The notes beneath the pieces were generated by a model, which saw only the letters and a list, made by a program, of their open reading frames with translations, was not told where the DNA came from and made no database searches. A DNA stretch of 64,000 bases from Cyclaneusma minus (taxonomy: Eukaryota > Ascomycota > Leotiomycetes > Marthamycetales > Marthamycetaceae), in the NCBI GenBank assembly GCA_037179335.1, contig JAKZHN010000009.1, positions 1-64,000 on the forward strand, written 5' to 3'. Positions within the stretch are counted from its first letter, which is position 1; each line of letters opens with the position of its first letter. This document shows, piece by piece, positions 11,247 through 23,300 of the stretch. The translations under genes and the position numbers were made by a program.

Positions 11247-12686
11247 CTTGGAGGCTGTGGGTTGTTTGGGGAGAGAGGAAGCCGTCACCTGTGAGGTTCA
11301 AGTTGTAGGATGAAGCTCGGTGGTGGGGTGCGTAAGGCTGAGGCGTGCCTTAATCCTCGGATACCGCCAAGTGCTCCACAGACACCACTACCAGTGCTTA
11401 TTGCCTGTGGTTGTCTCTTGACTCTGTGCTTTCGACCGAAGGGCAAAGACTATCCGGTACAGGGGAAAACGTTTTGCCGGTCACCCGCCGAAATGCCAAT
11501 CGACGTAGAATCGTTTGCCCCACTTTTCCGGCTTGCGAAAGATATTAACCTATAACGTCATAAGCAAAGTCACCAGCCACAATTAGCCAGCCACAGCCAA
11601 TTACCAGCCACAGCCAGCCAGCTAGCTATAGCCACTTAGCTATTTCGGGTCCGCGACGCAGGAAGAGAGCAAAGCTCTCGACCGGAGGAGTGGTCGCGAA
11701 AGTATAGTATTTTAATTTATAGCATTGTAATATAAACCTGTGCGCACCGATAGTCGGTCGAAAGCGTGGCGCGCGCCTCTGGCGCGCCGTGCACAGTATG
11801 AATAATTCCTGATTACCTACCTTAGATAGCTGAGTCATTCTCAAGTATTTGGAGTATTTCTAAAGACCCGAATAGTTTGTGATCATTATTTGATTACAGG
11901 AAACCCGACGACATCTGCCACAAGGTGTCCTGTCGTCAAGGCTGTAACACTAGCTATTCTTCAGATCTACAATGGGACGAAGAAAATCTGCATGAAGGCC
12001 CAGGATTTTAATTGTTCAGGAACGACCCAGATCCGGATGATTCACATGCACGACATCACGTTTTAGCCGATAGCTTAGCAGTTCCATAGTACTTCGCAGA
12101 GCTGAAGAGAAAACCTCATTGCAACGCTTCGTGTCTGAGCTATCATGTCTTGCTAGAGAACCGTGGCTACACGACCATCGCAGATGGAAAGCCGAGAGTC
12201 ATCGAGTCCTCTTCCACCATGATCTCAATAAGAAAACCTTCAAAGAAAGTCCTCCATCCTCTGCTTGCTGTCGAGGTTTCCCATCCAGCATCCTCTTCGA
12301 GCTCTCCAAATGTAGTGTTTCGGTGATTCGTGGGGTATAGTACAAATAGGCTCGAGCGTAAACTCCTGCTCATAAAAGCTAGGAATGTTTGACACCAACG
12401 CCTCATAGTATAACCTTGCTGTCTGTGGGCTGATTGATCGGGGATTGCTCGCCGAAAATATCTTCGAGGGAAAGAGAGACCGTTTGATGCTACTGCTGGC
12501 TTGCAACACAGTTCCGTTATCAAGCCAACGATTTCCAATCCGGACTGTGAAGTGATCAAGGCATTGTTTCGCCTGATGTTGACACGATCTCTGTTCTAGG
12601 AGTTCTGGGAGTTGCAATGGTACGGGGTGTTGTTACGGGTTCGTTCATTCGTCCCTCGGGGTTAAACTCAGCGTCAGTGGCGAAGT
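11247..12686. other. Intergenic region with short repeats and a possible gene remnant
   Basis: About 1.4 kb without a gene I can defend. At 11575-11640 an imperfect CAGCCA-type short tandem repeat occurs. At about 11640-11800 a GC-rich patch with inverted repeats stands between AT-richer sequence and may be a small degenerate transposon end. At 12167-12617 the minus strand has overlapping open frames of up to 130 codons with fairly protein-like composition but no domain I recognise; a broken or orphan gene is possible. Confidence 0.45.
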
Positions 12687-14544
12687 TCACAGCATTTCCT
12701 CTTCATCAACCTCGGTTTTGATGAACGCTGGGGCCGGTTGGGCGGCTGGAGGAGGTGCCACAGCGCCCGGGAGAATGGCCGGGAGAATTGGGGCCTCTGC
12801 GACCGCCGCGTTCTCCTCTCCGTTGGAACCGTAAACACTGCCGCGTTGCTTCTTCATGGGACTTCCGGCTGCAAAACTTTCTGATGGCAAGCTCTTAGCG
12901 AGCATGCCTGCCATGTTCATAGGAGGAACAGCAGTTGCGGAATCGAGGTCAGGAGGAGTGGTATCGTTCAAGGCACCGTTCGTGGTCTTGGACTCGTAGG
13001 TGGTAGGACTCAGGGCTTCGGTGGAATGTTGCCTCTTGAGCTATTGAATGGTGTTAGAAGAAGCGCAGTACTGACGATTTCAGAATATCTTACCTTGATG
13101 CGTCCGACTCCACCGGCGATCGCATCCTCGAACTTAGCATCCTCTGGATTCACCTTTGACTTGCCATCTTTATCGTCCACATCCTCCATCTTGACAACGA
13201 TCTCATCGTCTGCATCTTCATCTTCATCACTGTCTTCTTCCATAGCCTCGCCAATACCGCCATTGCTATTCTTTTTGCCCTTACCTTTACGCTTCTTGGC
13301 TTGATCGGTATCTCTGAAGGCTGTGAATCCCACAGTGCCACCGGGCTTGAGAGGCTTCAAGCTTGACATGTCTATCTGGGCAGATCGCCGCTTAGCAGAA
13401 CCCGGCGTTGTCTTCGTTGTCTTAGAAGACTCGATCACGCCCATCTTTTGTAGTTGACCTGCAGGTTTGTAAGTTTCAAGATCGGACAACAAGGAGATAA
13501 TCGTGAAGACTTACGTCTGCCACGGTAGAGGAATGTGAATACGGCATATGGCTTCTCTGGACCGTCGATGCCGGTAACCGTCTGAGTACTAATAGACTTC
13601 GGATCTAAGGCCTTTGGCTTATCAAAACTGGTAGTGTGGTCAACCTCCTCCTCCACAGCGCCTCCATTGCTAGACTTAGCTGCCTCTGCGCTCTCGTCGT
13701 CGTCATTGGCATCAAACTGAGGCGAGTATTCTCCCCTCTTGATCTCACCTGAAGCCAGCACTCGGAACATGGCGACTTTGATCTGTCCAGTTGCCTCAGG
13801 TGGCTCATCCTCATCCTCTGAGTCCTCCTCGGAGGAGTCGGAAATCTTCTCCACGGGTGAGGTCTCGTCAGCGCCATATCGTAAAATGTGACCCGAGCTC
13901 CTATGCTCTCTGTGAGACTCCATGCCACTGCCGGTTGAACTCCTTCTTCGACTGCGGCGCTTCTCGAACTTCTGCCTTCGGCGTTCAATCTTGGCAGCAG
14001 CGTCTTTCCCGTCGAGATCGAGACCATTCAGCCATCGCTCCAAGCCGACCTCGCGGAACAGGAATTCTCTCTCTGCCAGACCACCGTTGTCCAGCTGCAC
14101 CCAGCGAGAGTTGACCCATGTCTCTTCTCCCGGACGGAGCAGGGTAGCAACCTCCTCTTTTGTGCGGCCGTCAAAGTAGATGTAAGCAGCGATTGTCTCA
14201 TTACTGTTACCACTGATGGGCTTATAGGCGTCGACAGAGCGGTTGTAGCGTCCTCGCTCATTTCCAGACGTGGGCAGTCCACCCACGATCTGAGGCTTTG
14301 GGTCTGGGTCGTCCGGCGTGGCCTTGGGGGTCGAGTACGGCACGGGAAGGCCCGGAGTGAGGAGGGTGATGGAGATGGCAAATTTGGAGGGCTCGGGCTT
14401 CGCGGAACCTTTGGGGATGCGCGGCTCCGGGACAGCAATGTAAGTATTGATCTGATTGCGCCTGGAGAAGCGCTGGACAGCGTGCTCGGGCAGCGGGGTG
14501 CTGTCTGCGTGGATGGACACGGCCAGACCCTTGAAGCAGGGCAT
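12687..14544 (-). CDS. Unrecognised acidic protein with charged tails (possible DUF7918-like N-terminus)
   Basis: Three exons on the minus strand, 14544-13515, 13458-13094 and 13040-12687 (introns of 56 and 53 bp), give 582 residues. The first 180 residues look folded (MPCFKGLAVSIHADSTPLPE to EREFLFREVGLERWL) and carry patterns such as AAYIYFDGRTKEEV. This pattern, a beta-rich domain describing a deformable body plus R-rich tail, reminds me of the fungal DUF7918 family, but I cannot confirm it. A basic stretch follows (KIERRRQKFEKRRSRRRSS, about 185-205), then long acidic Ser/Glu/Asp runs, a basic KKRKGKGKK stretch in exon 2 and a Pro/Ala-rich end. The basic clusters suggest nuclear localisation. 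It is divergent from NTF2 over 1.4 kb. Splice sites keep frame throughout, so the gene model is firmer than the function. Confidence 0.7.
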
Positions 14545-15915
14545 CTTGTCTCGCTCTGGCGACCTCTGCGGTGGATCGCAGAGAGTCTAGGGGGGTAAGT
14601 AGAGAAATTTGCAGTGGTCGCCCAGCTTCTGGCAGTTTCCTTGGGTTGTTGAAGGTGCTGGAGCGGCTCAGGTCGACGGAGAAGTAGGCCAGCCGAACTT
14701 CTTGCGTGCACTTAAAAGCACCTTAGCCTTGCGCTCCAGGAATTGCGGCACGCCGAAACAACCAACAGCCAAAGAACACGGCACATGCGCTGGAGCAATA
14801 ATGCAAAGCCTGAAATCATAAAAATTCCAGATGCGGGCCAGCTGGTTCTGAGTCACACGTCTTGGGGGCCATTCACAGACGCCGCCTATATTTTAATCAG
14901 GCGTACAAGAAATCCCGATTTACTAGTACATTGTAACTATCGCAGCCTTGGTGGCCCGTGGGAAGGGAGGAGAAGAGCGGCGCGACCACGAGACTTCTGT
15001 CAGGAGGGCTAAAGTCAGCTATTTGGACCCTTAGTCTTCTGAACTGCCGGCTTTAATCGCGGGTGCATGGTCACTGGAACGCTACCGGCATCGTCAAGAG
15101 CACCGAAGGATACGTGTAGCTGAGTATTTGAAAATTAAAAATGTTGTCTATTTGATTGTATAGAAAGAGCGCCTATTAAACAACAGTTGGGGACAGTACA
15201 GATCCCCTTGGGCGAGGAGCCTGACCGGCCATTCTGCGTGGCACATCGCGACAGAGCCCGGAGCCATCACCATTCTTTCCTCGTTGTCGCCTTCTTGTCG
15301 CTACCCACTGATAGGTGTCGGCTATACATATATCTGATCGACCGGCGGCCTCGAGTATCTGTGAAGCGGAGAGTTAGCTATGCCACCAACCCAGAGCATG
15401 AGAGCAATGTAAGCAGTAATGAGAAGTCAGACTGTTGAGCTTGATAATTGATTTGATCAACATGGAAAATTCTGTTGGCCGTTCTTAATGGAAGGTTTTG
15501 TCATCATGGAAAGAGGTGTGTACATGTAGTCACCACATAGGTGAAGTAGCAAGCAGAAAACACGTACCATCTGTGAGCAATAAAGTATTGCTGGGAGACT
15601 GAACGGCCTGCTGTCAGTGCATCCTGTGAGTTAGAAGTTGTTGGACAGAACGTGCATTCGTGTGGGCGGCGGTTGTTGTGTGGGTGGAGAACTTTGGAGA
15701 GAAGAGGAAACAATGTGCGAGAGAGAAAGTCGAGCAAAGATGTGTGTTGGCACTTAAGCTAGCGGCCCAACTTCGGTAAGCGCGGCTCCGAATCCGAGCT
15801 TTGATCTTGAAGACTTGACCACCCCACCGATACACCCCGCCAACACTTTGGAGCATCAAATCCAACATCTTCACAAATAGAACCTCAGACTCCCTCGGGA
15901 CACACCTCTTCCACA
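14545..15915. promoter_or_regulatory. Divergent spacer between the acidic-protein gene and NTF2
   Basis: This 1.37-kb region separates two divergent starts and should contain both promoters. Open frames at 14743-15012 and 15187-15438 are short and featureless. I see no RNA gene or clear repeat. Confidence 0.4.
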
Positions 15916-16740
15916 ATGGCCAGTAAGTGAAGCCTGAAGCTCTTTTCCTGCTTTTTCCAAGGGTGTCATTAGACGTGTTTAAGGCCCTGGGGCTCACGCC
16001 GTACTTGTACTGCCGTTGATCTCTGCTCATTTTATTTGACGTGATGCTAACTTCCTGCAACAGACTTCAGCGACATCGCGCGTAAGTCAATACTTGCAAA
16101 AATAGCCAGAGAACGGAACCGGAGCTTGCGACTTTTGAAAGCACCCGAATGCCAGCCATGTGGCTCTTGAGCACCCCCGAATCCGCTCGGGTCTGCCGCT
16201 AATAGACCACCCCTCACAGAGCAATTCGTCCAGTTCTACTACCAGACGTTCGATGCGGACCGCAAGGAGCTGGCATCTCTCTACGTGGGTCAAGCAGGAT
16301 ACAATGACGGAGACAACGGCTGATCAAGTCTGCAGCGCGACAACTCTATGCTGACCTTCGAGTCTGCATCCGTTGCCGGTACCGCTAGCATTGTCGAGAA
16401 GCTCTCGGTAAGGCGTTCATAATACTTGTTCAAAGAAGGTGGAGACTGACGTGTTTTCTATACAGAGCCTGCCCTTCCAGCAAGTCAAGCACCAAGTTTC
16501 GACTCTTGACGCCCAGCCCTCGGGTGACCATGGTGGAATCCTCATCTTGGTTACCGGAGCTCTTTTGGTATGTGATATACTCGAATGCGTATTTCCCCAT
16601 TTTCTCGTGCTGATTGTTCTCCTATCTAGGTGGACGAAGAGCAGCGACCCATGAACTACAGCCAGGCTTTCCAACTTATGCCCGATGGCGCCGGCAGCTA
16701 CTTCGTCTTCAACGACGTCTTCAAGCTTGTCTTCGGCTAA
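15916..16740 (+). CDS. NTF2: Nuclear transport factor 2
   Basis: Six exons, 15916-15922, 16064-16081, 16220-16284, 16336-16407, 16466-16567 and 16630-16740, encode 124 residues, the standard NTF2 length. NTF2 carries Ran-GDP into the nucleus through FG-nucleoporins. The joined protein reads MANFSDIAQQFVQFYYQTFD at its start, then ELASLY, RDNSMLTFES, LPFQQVKHQVSTLDAQPS, GGILILVTGALLVDEEQRPM and ends SYFVFNDVFKLVFG, all typical of the family cone-shaped fold. Exons 1 and 2 are tiny (7 and 18 bp), so gene finders easily miss the true start. The model is supported by the perfect frame across five introns and by the conserved N-terminus. Confidence 0.95.
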
Positions 16741-17425
16741 GCGGATGGCGGATGACGGGGTGCTTTTCAGTTGACTGTTCGAGATATCCAAGGAGTGCAT
16801 GCTTGAATGCGCAGAATCTTTTTGCACAGGCGGTGGTATGGAAGATTGAAATGCTCAGAGGATAGGGGTAGCTCAACCAAATCTATTCACATCATCTGTC
16901 GCATGCGGTTTTCCATGGAATTGACTTGTGGGAAGTTGGTCAGAAGTGTCAGATTCAAGAAGTCAGCGCGGGCAGTGCTTCAGGCTTGCGCGGCAGGTTA
17001 CGACACAGCACCAGGCAGAAGCCATTCGAACAACAAATGACAAGGCTGGTATTAAAATGCCTGGCTTCAGCATTGACAAAAGCCAAAACTATGCGTGTAG
17101 AATACGAAACACGTAAAACTGATAGATCGAGGCTGAATAAGATTGGCGGTTGCCGGGCACTGGCAGTCCCAAACAGGCTAGAGCGATCCTTCATCGTCGC
17201 GGCTTCACTCCAGCAGCCTCAGCCTGACAACCAGCATGCAAAGATCTCCAGACTGCAAAAGGCTGTCACACTACATTCACGCTCCAACATCCAAAACTGC
17301 ACGCATTCTACAACCTTCGAGATTTTCTTCCTTGAACACGCGCTGCCCCGGTCATCCCTCGCAGCGCTTTAAAACAACCATCAAAGATTTGAAGACAAGG
17401 TGTTGACATTGCCTAATCGCCCACC
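16741..17425. other. Spacer between NTF2 and TVP18
   Basis: About 685 bp between two plus-strand genes, holding the NTF2 3' end and the TVP18 promoter. The longest open frame (16926-17372) has no recognisable feature. A short pyrimidine-rich stretch precedes the TVP18 start. Confidence 0.4.
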
Positions 17426-18336
17426 ATGACGATCGCCGAGGAGTTTGCGACCAGGAATTTCAGTGAGTTGCCCTGGTTTCAATCATGACTAGAGCATTTG
17501 CTGACTGCAGTCTAGGTATATACGGCCAATGGTAAGCTGCTACTTCCTGCATATTCGAACGTACCGTGGTTGTTAGAGTGCCGGCGCGCGCGGGAACTAT
17601 TTTTGGAAATGCAAAATGCGGGTCGTGGACGATCTGTTGATCTTTGGGAATGGAGGCTACGGCCTATGTGGTCAATGAGAACTGCAGCTTTGGATGAAAG
17701 ATGGTGTCTGCGGAAGCTTGTGTGGAGGGGGCTGCTGTCGCGCAACGTGTTGTTTGACGGCCGAACAAGGGGAACTGGCGGTAGGGTTGAAAAAGTTATC
17801 GTTGCTAACCTGGCTGCGGTGTATAGGAGTGGCGTACTATGCATGGTTCTTTGCTTTGCCCTGGGCATAGCTAACATCTTCCACTTCAACCTCATCATCA
17901 TCTTCAGCATCATCTGCCTGTAAGCTCCCCCTTCCCCGGGCTCACCACCCAATCCCCATTCCTTACCTTTCCAGTGCCCCTATTCTCCCCAGTCCATCCC
18001 ACATTATCGCAGAAGCTAATAGAGGCGGTTCACAGAGTCAGCTCCTTCATAATCCTCTTCGTCGAGATCCCCCTCCTCCTGCGCATCTGCCCGACCTCTT
18101 CTCAATTCGATGAGTTCATCCGCCGTTTCACCACCAACTACATGCGCGCAGCCGTATACGGAACCATGGGACTCGTCCAGTGGCTCAGTCTCATCGTCGA
18201 AGCTACGAGTCTCATTGCAGCCGCGGTGTTTTTGACGCTCACGGCTGTGTTTTATGCGCTTGCTGGTGTCAAGGGGCAGGGCTTTGTGGGAAGCAAGACA
18301 CTGGGAGGCCAAGGAGTTGCGCAAATGATCGTTTAG
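17426..18336 (+). CDS. TVP18: Golgi membrane protein Tvp18
   Basis: Four exons, 17426-17462, 17516-17531, 17827-17919 and 18036-18336, encode 148 residues, the usual Tvp18 length. Tvp18 is a small four-helix membrane protein of late Golgi compartments containing the t-SNARE Tlg2; its exact role is not known. The joined start MTIAEEFATRNFSIYGQW is typical of the family, followed by a first helix around CMVLCFALGIANIFHF, a second around SSFIILFVEIPLLLRICP, then FIRRFTTNYMRAA, and the C-terminus KGQGF-GSKTLGGQGVAQMIV. Exon 2 is only 16 bp and intron 2 is 295 bp, five times longer than most introns here. An unrelated open frame crosses that intron on the minus strand and is not a gene. Confidence 0.93.
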
Positions 18337-20377
18337 GGAGGCTCTAAATATCAAGATTGAGAGTGAACAGAATATGGAACGCTGGAGATGAGTAGGGGGG
18401 GATGGATCGGTATAGCCATCCGGTGAAAGAAGAAGGGCAGCGGAGCAGAGGTGTGCTGAAAGCTGTAAATGATATGATATTTCCATGCGAGGAGGCTGTG
18501 TTTGTTTCTGTAAAAGAAAGGCGTGTGGAAGCAAGCTGGGTGTTGGCGTACAGGGACACTGCTTTTACTGATGGACAATCCGAGACTCATTTTCATTGCG
18601 CTGTCTGTATACTACTGGGGAGGTTGACTACCCCTTTTGCTCTGGACTTGGAAGAAATAGGAAAGCGTATACCACCTGAGCCACTCGTTGTCTGTAAAGA
18701 CTCTTCTCGAGTATGGCATTTAGTCTCCTTATCTTTGACGCTACAGGCATGGAAGTTGGAGATCTCGCTAAGCCGCCGTGGTATGTATATTCCCCAAAGG
18801 TTTGTTCATAGGTTGTGATCACTGGTTGAAATGATTCTTGGAGAATGAATATTCCCATAGAGATTATAGTGGCGGTTTACTGAAGCTACATGTAGCGTGT
18901 GTTGAGCACATGTACATGTAGCCAAGGCCTTTGAGCTCGGCTAGGAGCGGTCCGCGGAATACCGCAACGTTGTTGCGGTGCGATTGAAACACAATGTGGA
19001 TATCTGAGACGGTGAGACCTTTCAGTTCTGAGGACAGCAAGCCCCGGACGCCACCAGCAACGTGGTCCAGCGAAACGGATGCCATGGCTTGGACAACGGC
19101 GAGGTTCTTGTGTCTAAGCTGTGGCTGTGAGAGGCTGGCTGTACGTGTGCTGTCGTGCCTCTAGAACTCGGGACGGGTATCAAATCACTCGAATCACAAT
19201 TGGCTTCAAACCACTAACGTGGCTGACCCAAGTCTCCTGACTGGTCTTGAAATATCCCGCATTGAGGTGGGTTCAGATTGGTCTTCTGTCGTGATGGACA
19301 AGCTGCAGATCTGGATTGTTCCTCGGAAATACGGTATTTCTTAGCCAGGTTTATTGCTCTGAACAGATTGCTGACAGCTTCGACTAGCAAAGCATGAGAT
19401 ATCAAAGACTGGACACGGCAAGTACTGCTCCTGCATTTAGTAAACACATGAATCCCTTATACTGGCTTCACTTTTCTGGCGGAGCAAATAATCCTTCAGC
19501 ACGGGAGCTGGGCCACGCTACGGCAGCGAACAAACTTCCAGCGTCACCGGCGCTGGATTTTAAAGCAAAAAAAAGCACATCATTTTGCAGCTAGAATACA
19601 CCATCAGACCAGGTATTTCTTACTCCGTGTCCGGAGCACCAGCATGCGGTCAAGTGGCTTATTCGTCATGTTGGAGCTGTCGTCTTACATACTCGGTCGA
19701 GTTGAGCTTTTTCATTCACCTGGAAACCTCGAGGAAGAAGAAGACAGTCGATTTAAGGGGACACCTGTGCTCGGTCTGGGGAAGGTCTGGGCATTTAACG
19801 GCTTCAGTCGTAGTACTAATTCTCGGCCGCTGAGTGGTGCCGCCTTTGTCACTGAATCGCTTAGCAGCGTCATCGTGGAGTCTCGGACCTTGAAAGCACA
19901 TTGCTCATATTCTCCCACATATCGTCCTCCCTTTCCTCCATCCCAATCCAATGATCATTCCAACTCTTGAGTACTTGCTCGGTTCTGAACCTCGTAAGTC
20001 TGCCCTGAACCCCTTACTGTCTGCACCAAGACTCTTTTTACTGGCTGAGCTCCAGCTCTATTCATAGCTGTTGGCTGCCATGCGGTGTGGATGATCTGGT
20101 GTTCAACCAATCCGCAACCTTCCAAGTTACCGTCTTCGGACTGACTTGGAATGCATGCACCGCCCTGATTCTGCGCTTTTGGCACATTAAATTGAGCTCG
20201 GGATGCTTCAGCTCCTATCTCAACCAGATCATTTGCATCTTGCATGACGCAAATGTGGACGTGAACTGGCCCAAATGCGAGACTGACTACAACACAGTAC
20301 AATAACGCTTTCCCAATCAAACATTTTCTATCATTGCTGCTTCCCTCGCACGTCTCGAATCCTCGACCACCACAAAC
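18337..20377. other. 2-kb intergenic region with no supportable gene
   Basis: Several short open frames occur, the longest 18402-18818 (+, 138 codons) and 18864-19085 (-, 73 codons, starting MASVSLDHVAGGVRGLLSSE). The latter has protein-like composition and could be a small orphan gene, but there is no family evidence. The right end is the AIM21 promoter and leader. Confidence 0.4.
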
Positions 20378-23300
20378 ATGTCGACCAAATCAATACCGCC
20401 AGTGCCCCCTCGTCCTACTCGAGCGCACGAGAGCACCTCTGGTACCATGAAAACACCAAAGAATCTTGGCGATGTGCCCAAGATTCCTCCTCGTCCCACT
20501 GATCGCCAGAGCAATCGCTCTCCCTCTCCTATTCGAGAGCGCTATGCCCCCTCCCCATTGAACGAGCCTTACCCGGAGGGTCACATCAGGGGCCGCCTCC
20601 CTGCCAACAATCTGTCGATTGACGACCTCACGACCGAAGCCCCTCAGCGCCCGCCAAGTGTACTACAAATGCCCTCCATTGGACAGGAGGGCAATGAATA
20701 CGGCGAAGTTTTCAATGCCTCTGGATCTGAGTCATCCCCCAATCAGACCAGAAGCGTTGCCAACGACCTAAAGCTCCATGCGCCAAAGCCCTCTTTGCCT
20801 GCCGGCAGCGCTCAACAGCGTGTGTCGACCGTCACCCGAACCGACTCGGATCAAGCCATGGCTTTCGGTATTGGAAAGGGCGGCAACGATGACAAGGAGC
20901 CCCATGCTCGCCATCTCAAGTCGAAACCCAGCTCCGGAAGCCAGCACTCTCAGTATGATAGCGACCGTCCGGTCTCCCAGGCAGACTTCGAACACGGTAT
21001 TCCCGTGCATGGACAACGCGTGCCCATGTACCCTAATGCTGGTGACGTGCAAGCACCATCTCCTGCTCCGAACTCCACACCCTATGCACCTGGCATTGGA
21101 TTCCACAATGATGGCTCAAAACCACGTTCTGGCCGTAGGACGACGAGTGGTAAGGGGTTCGAAGTTCCACCAGGCGCCTACGGTCTCCATGGCCATGGAA
21201 TTATACCTCATGATCGTTTCGAAAAGGCTTATTATGAGAAGCATCCCGAATTGGTACAAAAGGAGATGGGCCAATATGGTGGCGCTATCGGCGATGGTAG
21301 AAAGGAATGGGCAATGAGCAGTGACGATTTGAACAGAATCGTCAGGGAGACAGCAGCTGGCCGTGGAACAAGCCATGGTAAGTATACATATTTGAGTGGC
21401 GTGACCATCTCTAATTAAACAACTGCCGGTGCAGGTTCCTCCCAACTTATCTCGACTCCATCCGAACAGGTTGGTTACCAAGCCTCCGACGAATATACGT
21501 CCAGAATGTCCTCTCCACATCCTCAGGGGAGCTATCACGACAAAGCCCATTCCAACCTCTCGCAAACCCACGTCGATTCACCACTCCGCAAGACCAGCTT
21601 TCCAACAGTCGGAAAGGAGGAGTTCGAGGGCACTGTGGCACGTGGCTTGCAAGCGCAGTCCGAAAATGCTCTCGAAAGCGAAGTTGAGACGGACGATGAT
21701 GTTATCCATGTGGATCCCGCTCGTCCTAAATCAAGACAGATGTATGGTGGTGCCGGGGCTGGTGAATCGACCGATAGCCTTGGAGTTGCCGCTGCTATGA
21801 CTAGTACTGAGCATTTGGACGAGTATGTCGAAGAACATGGCTATAGCGCCCCTATTTTGGCCGCCGATGAGGTTGCGAAAGAGCCATTTGGGTACGACCT
21901 CATGCCAGCCGTTTCTCCGCTGCAAGACCGTCATGGCAACTACCAAGAGCCAGAGTCTATTTACAACCTTAGAAACGGAAACGGCACAAGCCTGTCCGGC
22001 AGTCGCCCGTCTAGTCGCCCTGTCAGCGTTCATACGACTGGCTTTGGTAAAGAGCGCAGTGCACCTCTCGCTGATGTGGAAGAATATGAACCATTGTTCC
22101 CCGAGGAGGGGAAGAGCGAGGAGAAGCCTTTGACGGCGGCTGACAGATTGAAACGTCCTGAATTGAGGAAGCAGAAATTTCCTAGCCAGGATATCTGGGA
22201 AGATACACCTAACAGCTTGCAGTACACTGCGACTGTGTCAACCCCTCAACTTCCCGATGAGGGAGGTGATTCTCAAGCCGCAGCAAAATCTCACGAACCG
22301 CGTGAAGGGGAGACACCAGCCCAGGCGTTCGCGAGAAGACAAGAGGCACTTGCGGAGAGTGAGGCGCGTGGTTCGGATAGTTTCCTCAACAAGGAAAAGA
22401 AGCCGTGGGCTCATAAGTCGCACTTGGTAGCGGAGACGCGACCCACAATGAAACAACGATTTCCCAGTGCGGACATCTGGGAAGACACCCCTGACAGTCT
22501 GCAGCTACAAACCACTGTCGAGCATGAGCAGTCTGAACAGGATCTTCTGAGCCCACCTTCAGAAAGACCAACTACTGGCGCTGTAGCCTATCACCAGGAG
22601 AAGCAGGCCGCCGGTCTTCCACTGAGTGCCGAAGAGGGCCGTGCTACAACTGGTCTCAAGGCCACGATGAGGCCAGAAATCCCAGAACGCCCCTCAAAAT
22701 TGAAGTCTGTCGATAATTCACCGGAAAACGCACCACCTGTTCCCCAGCGTCCTGCGCAACGATCTCAAATGGATGGATCTTCGGAAACACCAAAAGGTAA
22801 GCCGGCAATTCCAGAGCGTCCATCAAAGCCTTTGGTGCCTGCTCGTCCTACCAAACCCATCACCAGAGAGTCCTCCGAGGCTGTTCCTCTTACCAAGGTC
22901 GAATCTGGTTCTTCCGCGAAGTCTCTTGGCACTGATCAGAACAGTACTGCTGCGGCGAAAGCGAAACCGCCAGTCCCATCTAGGCCTGCTGGCGGCAAGA
23001 TCGCCGCTCTGCAAGGTGGCTTTTTGTCGGACCTCAACAAGCGACTCCAGCTAGGACCACAGGCTCCGAAAAAGGAGAAGGAAGAGGAAGAACCGGAAGC
23101 CCCCAAGGAGGTAGCGCCCCTGTCGGATGCCAGGAAAAGTCGGGCTCGAGGTCCTGCGAGGAGGGCTCCTGCCAGGACCTCAGCACCAGCTTCTGAGGCC
23201 TCTGCTGGGAAGCCGCAGACCCCTCAATTCTCAATTATTACACCTATGACTGTCTGGCATGCGGATCCCGAGGACGAGGAGGGCCTTATCTCTACAACTT

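Noticed and set aside
17512..17952. 146-codon minus-strand frame across TVP18
   Set aside because: It lies over the long intron and exons 2-3 of TVP18 in antisense and has no domain.
18402..18818. 138-codon open frame after TVP18
   Set aside because: No recognisable family and no splice or promoter support; probably chance.
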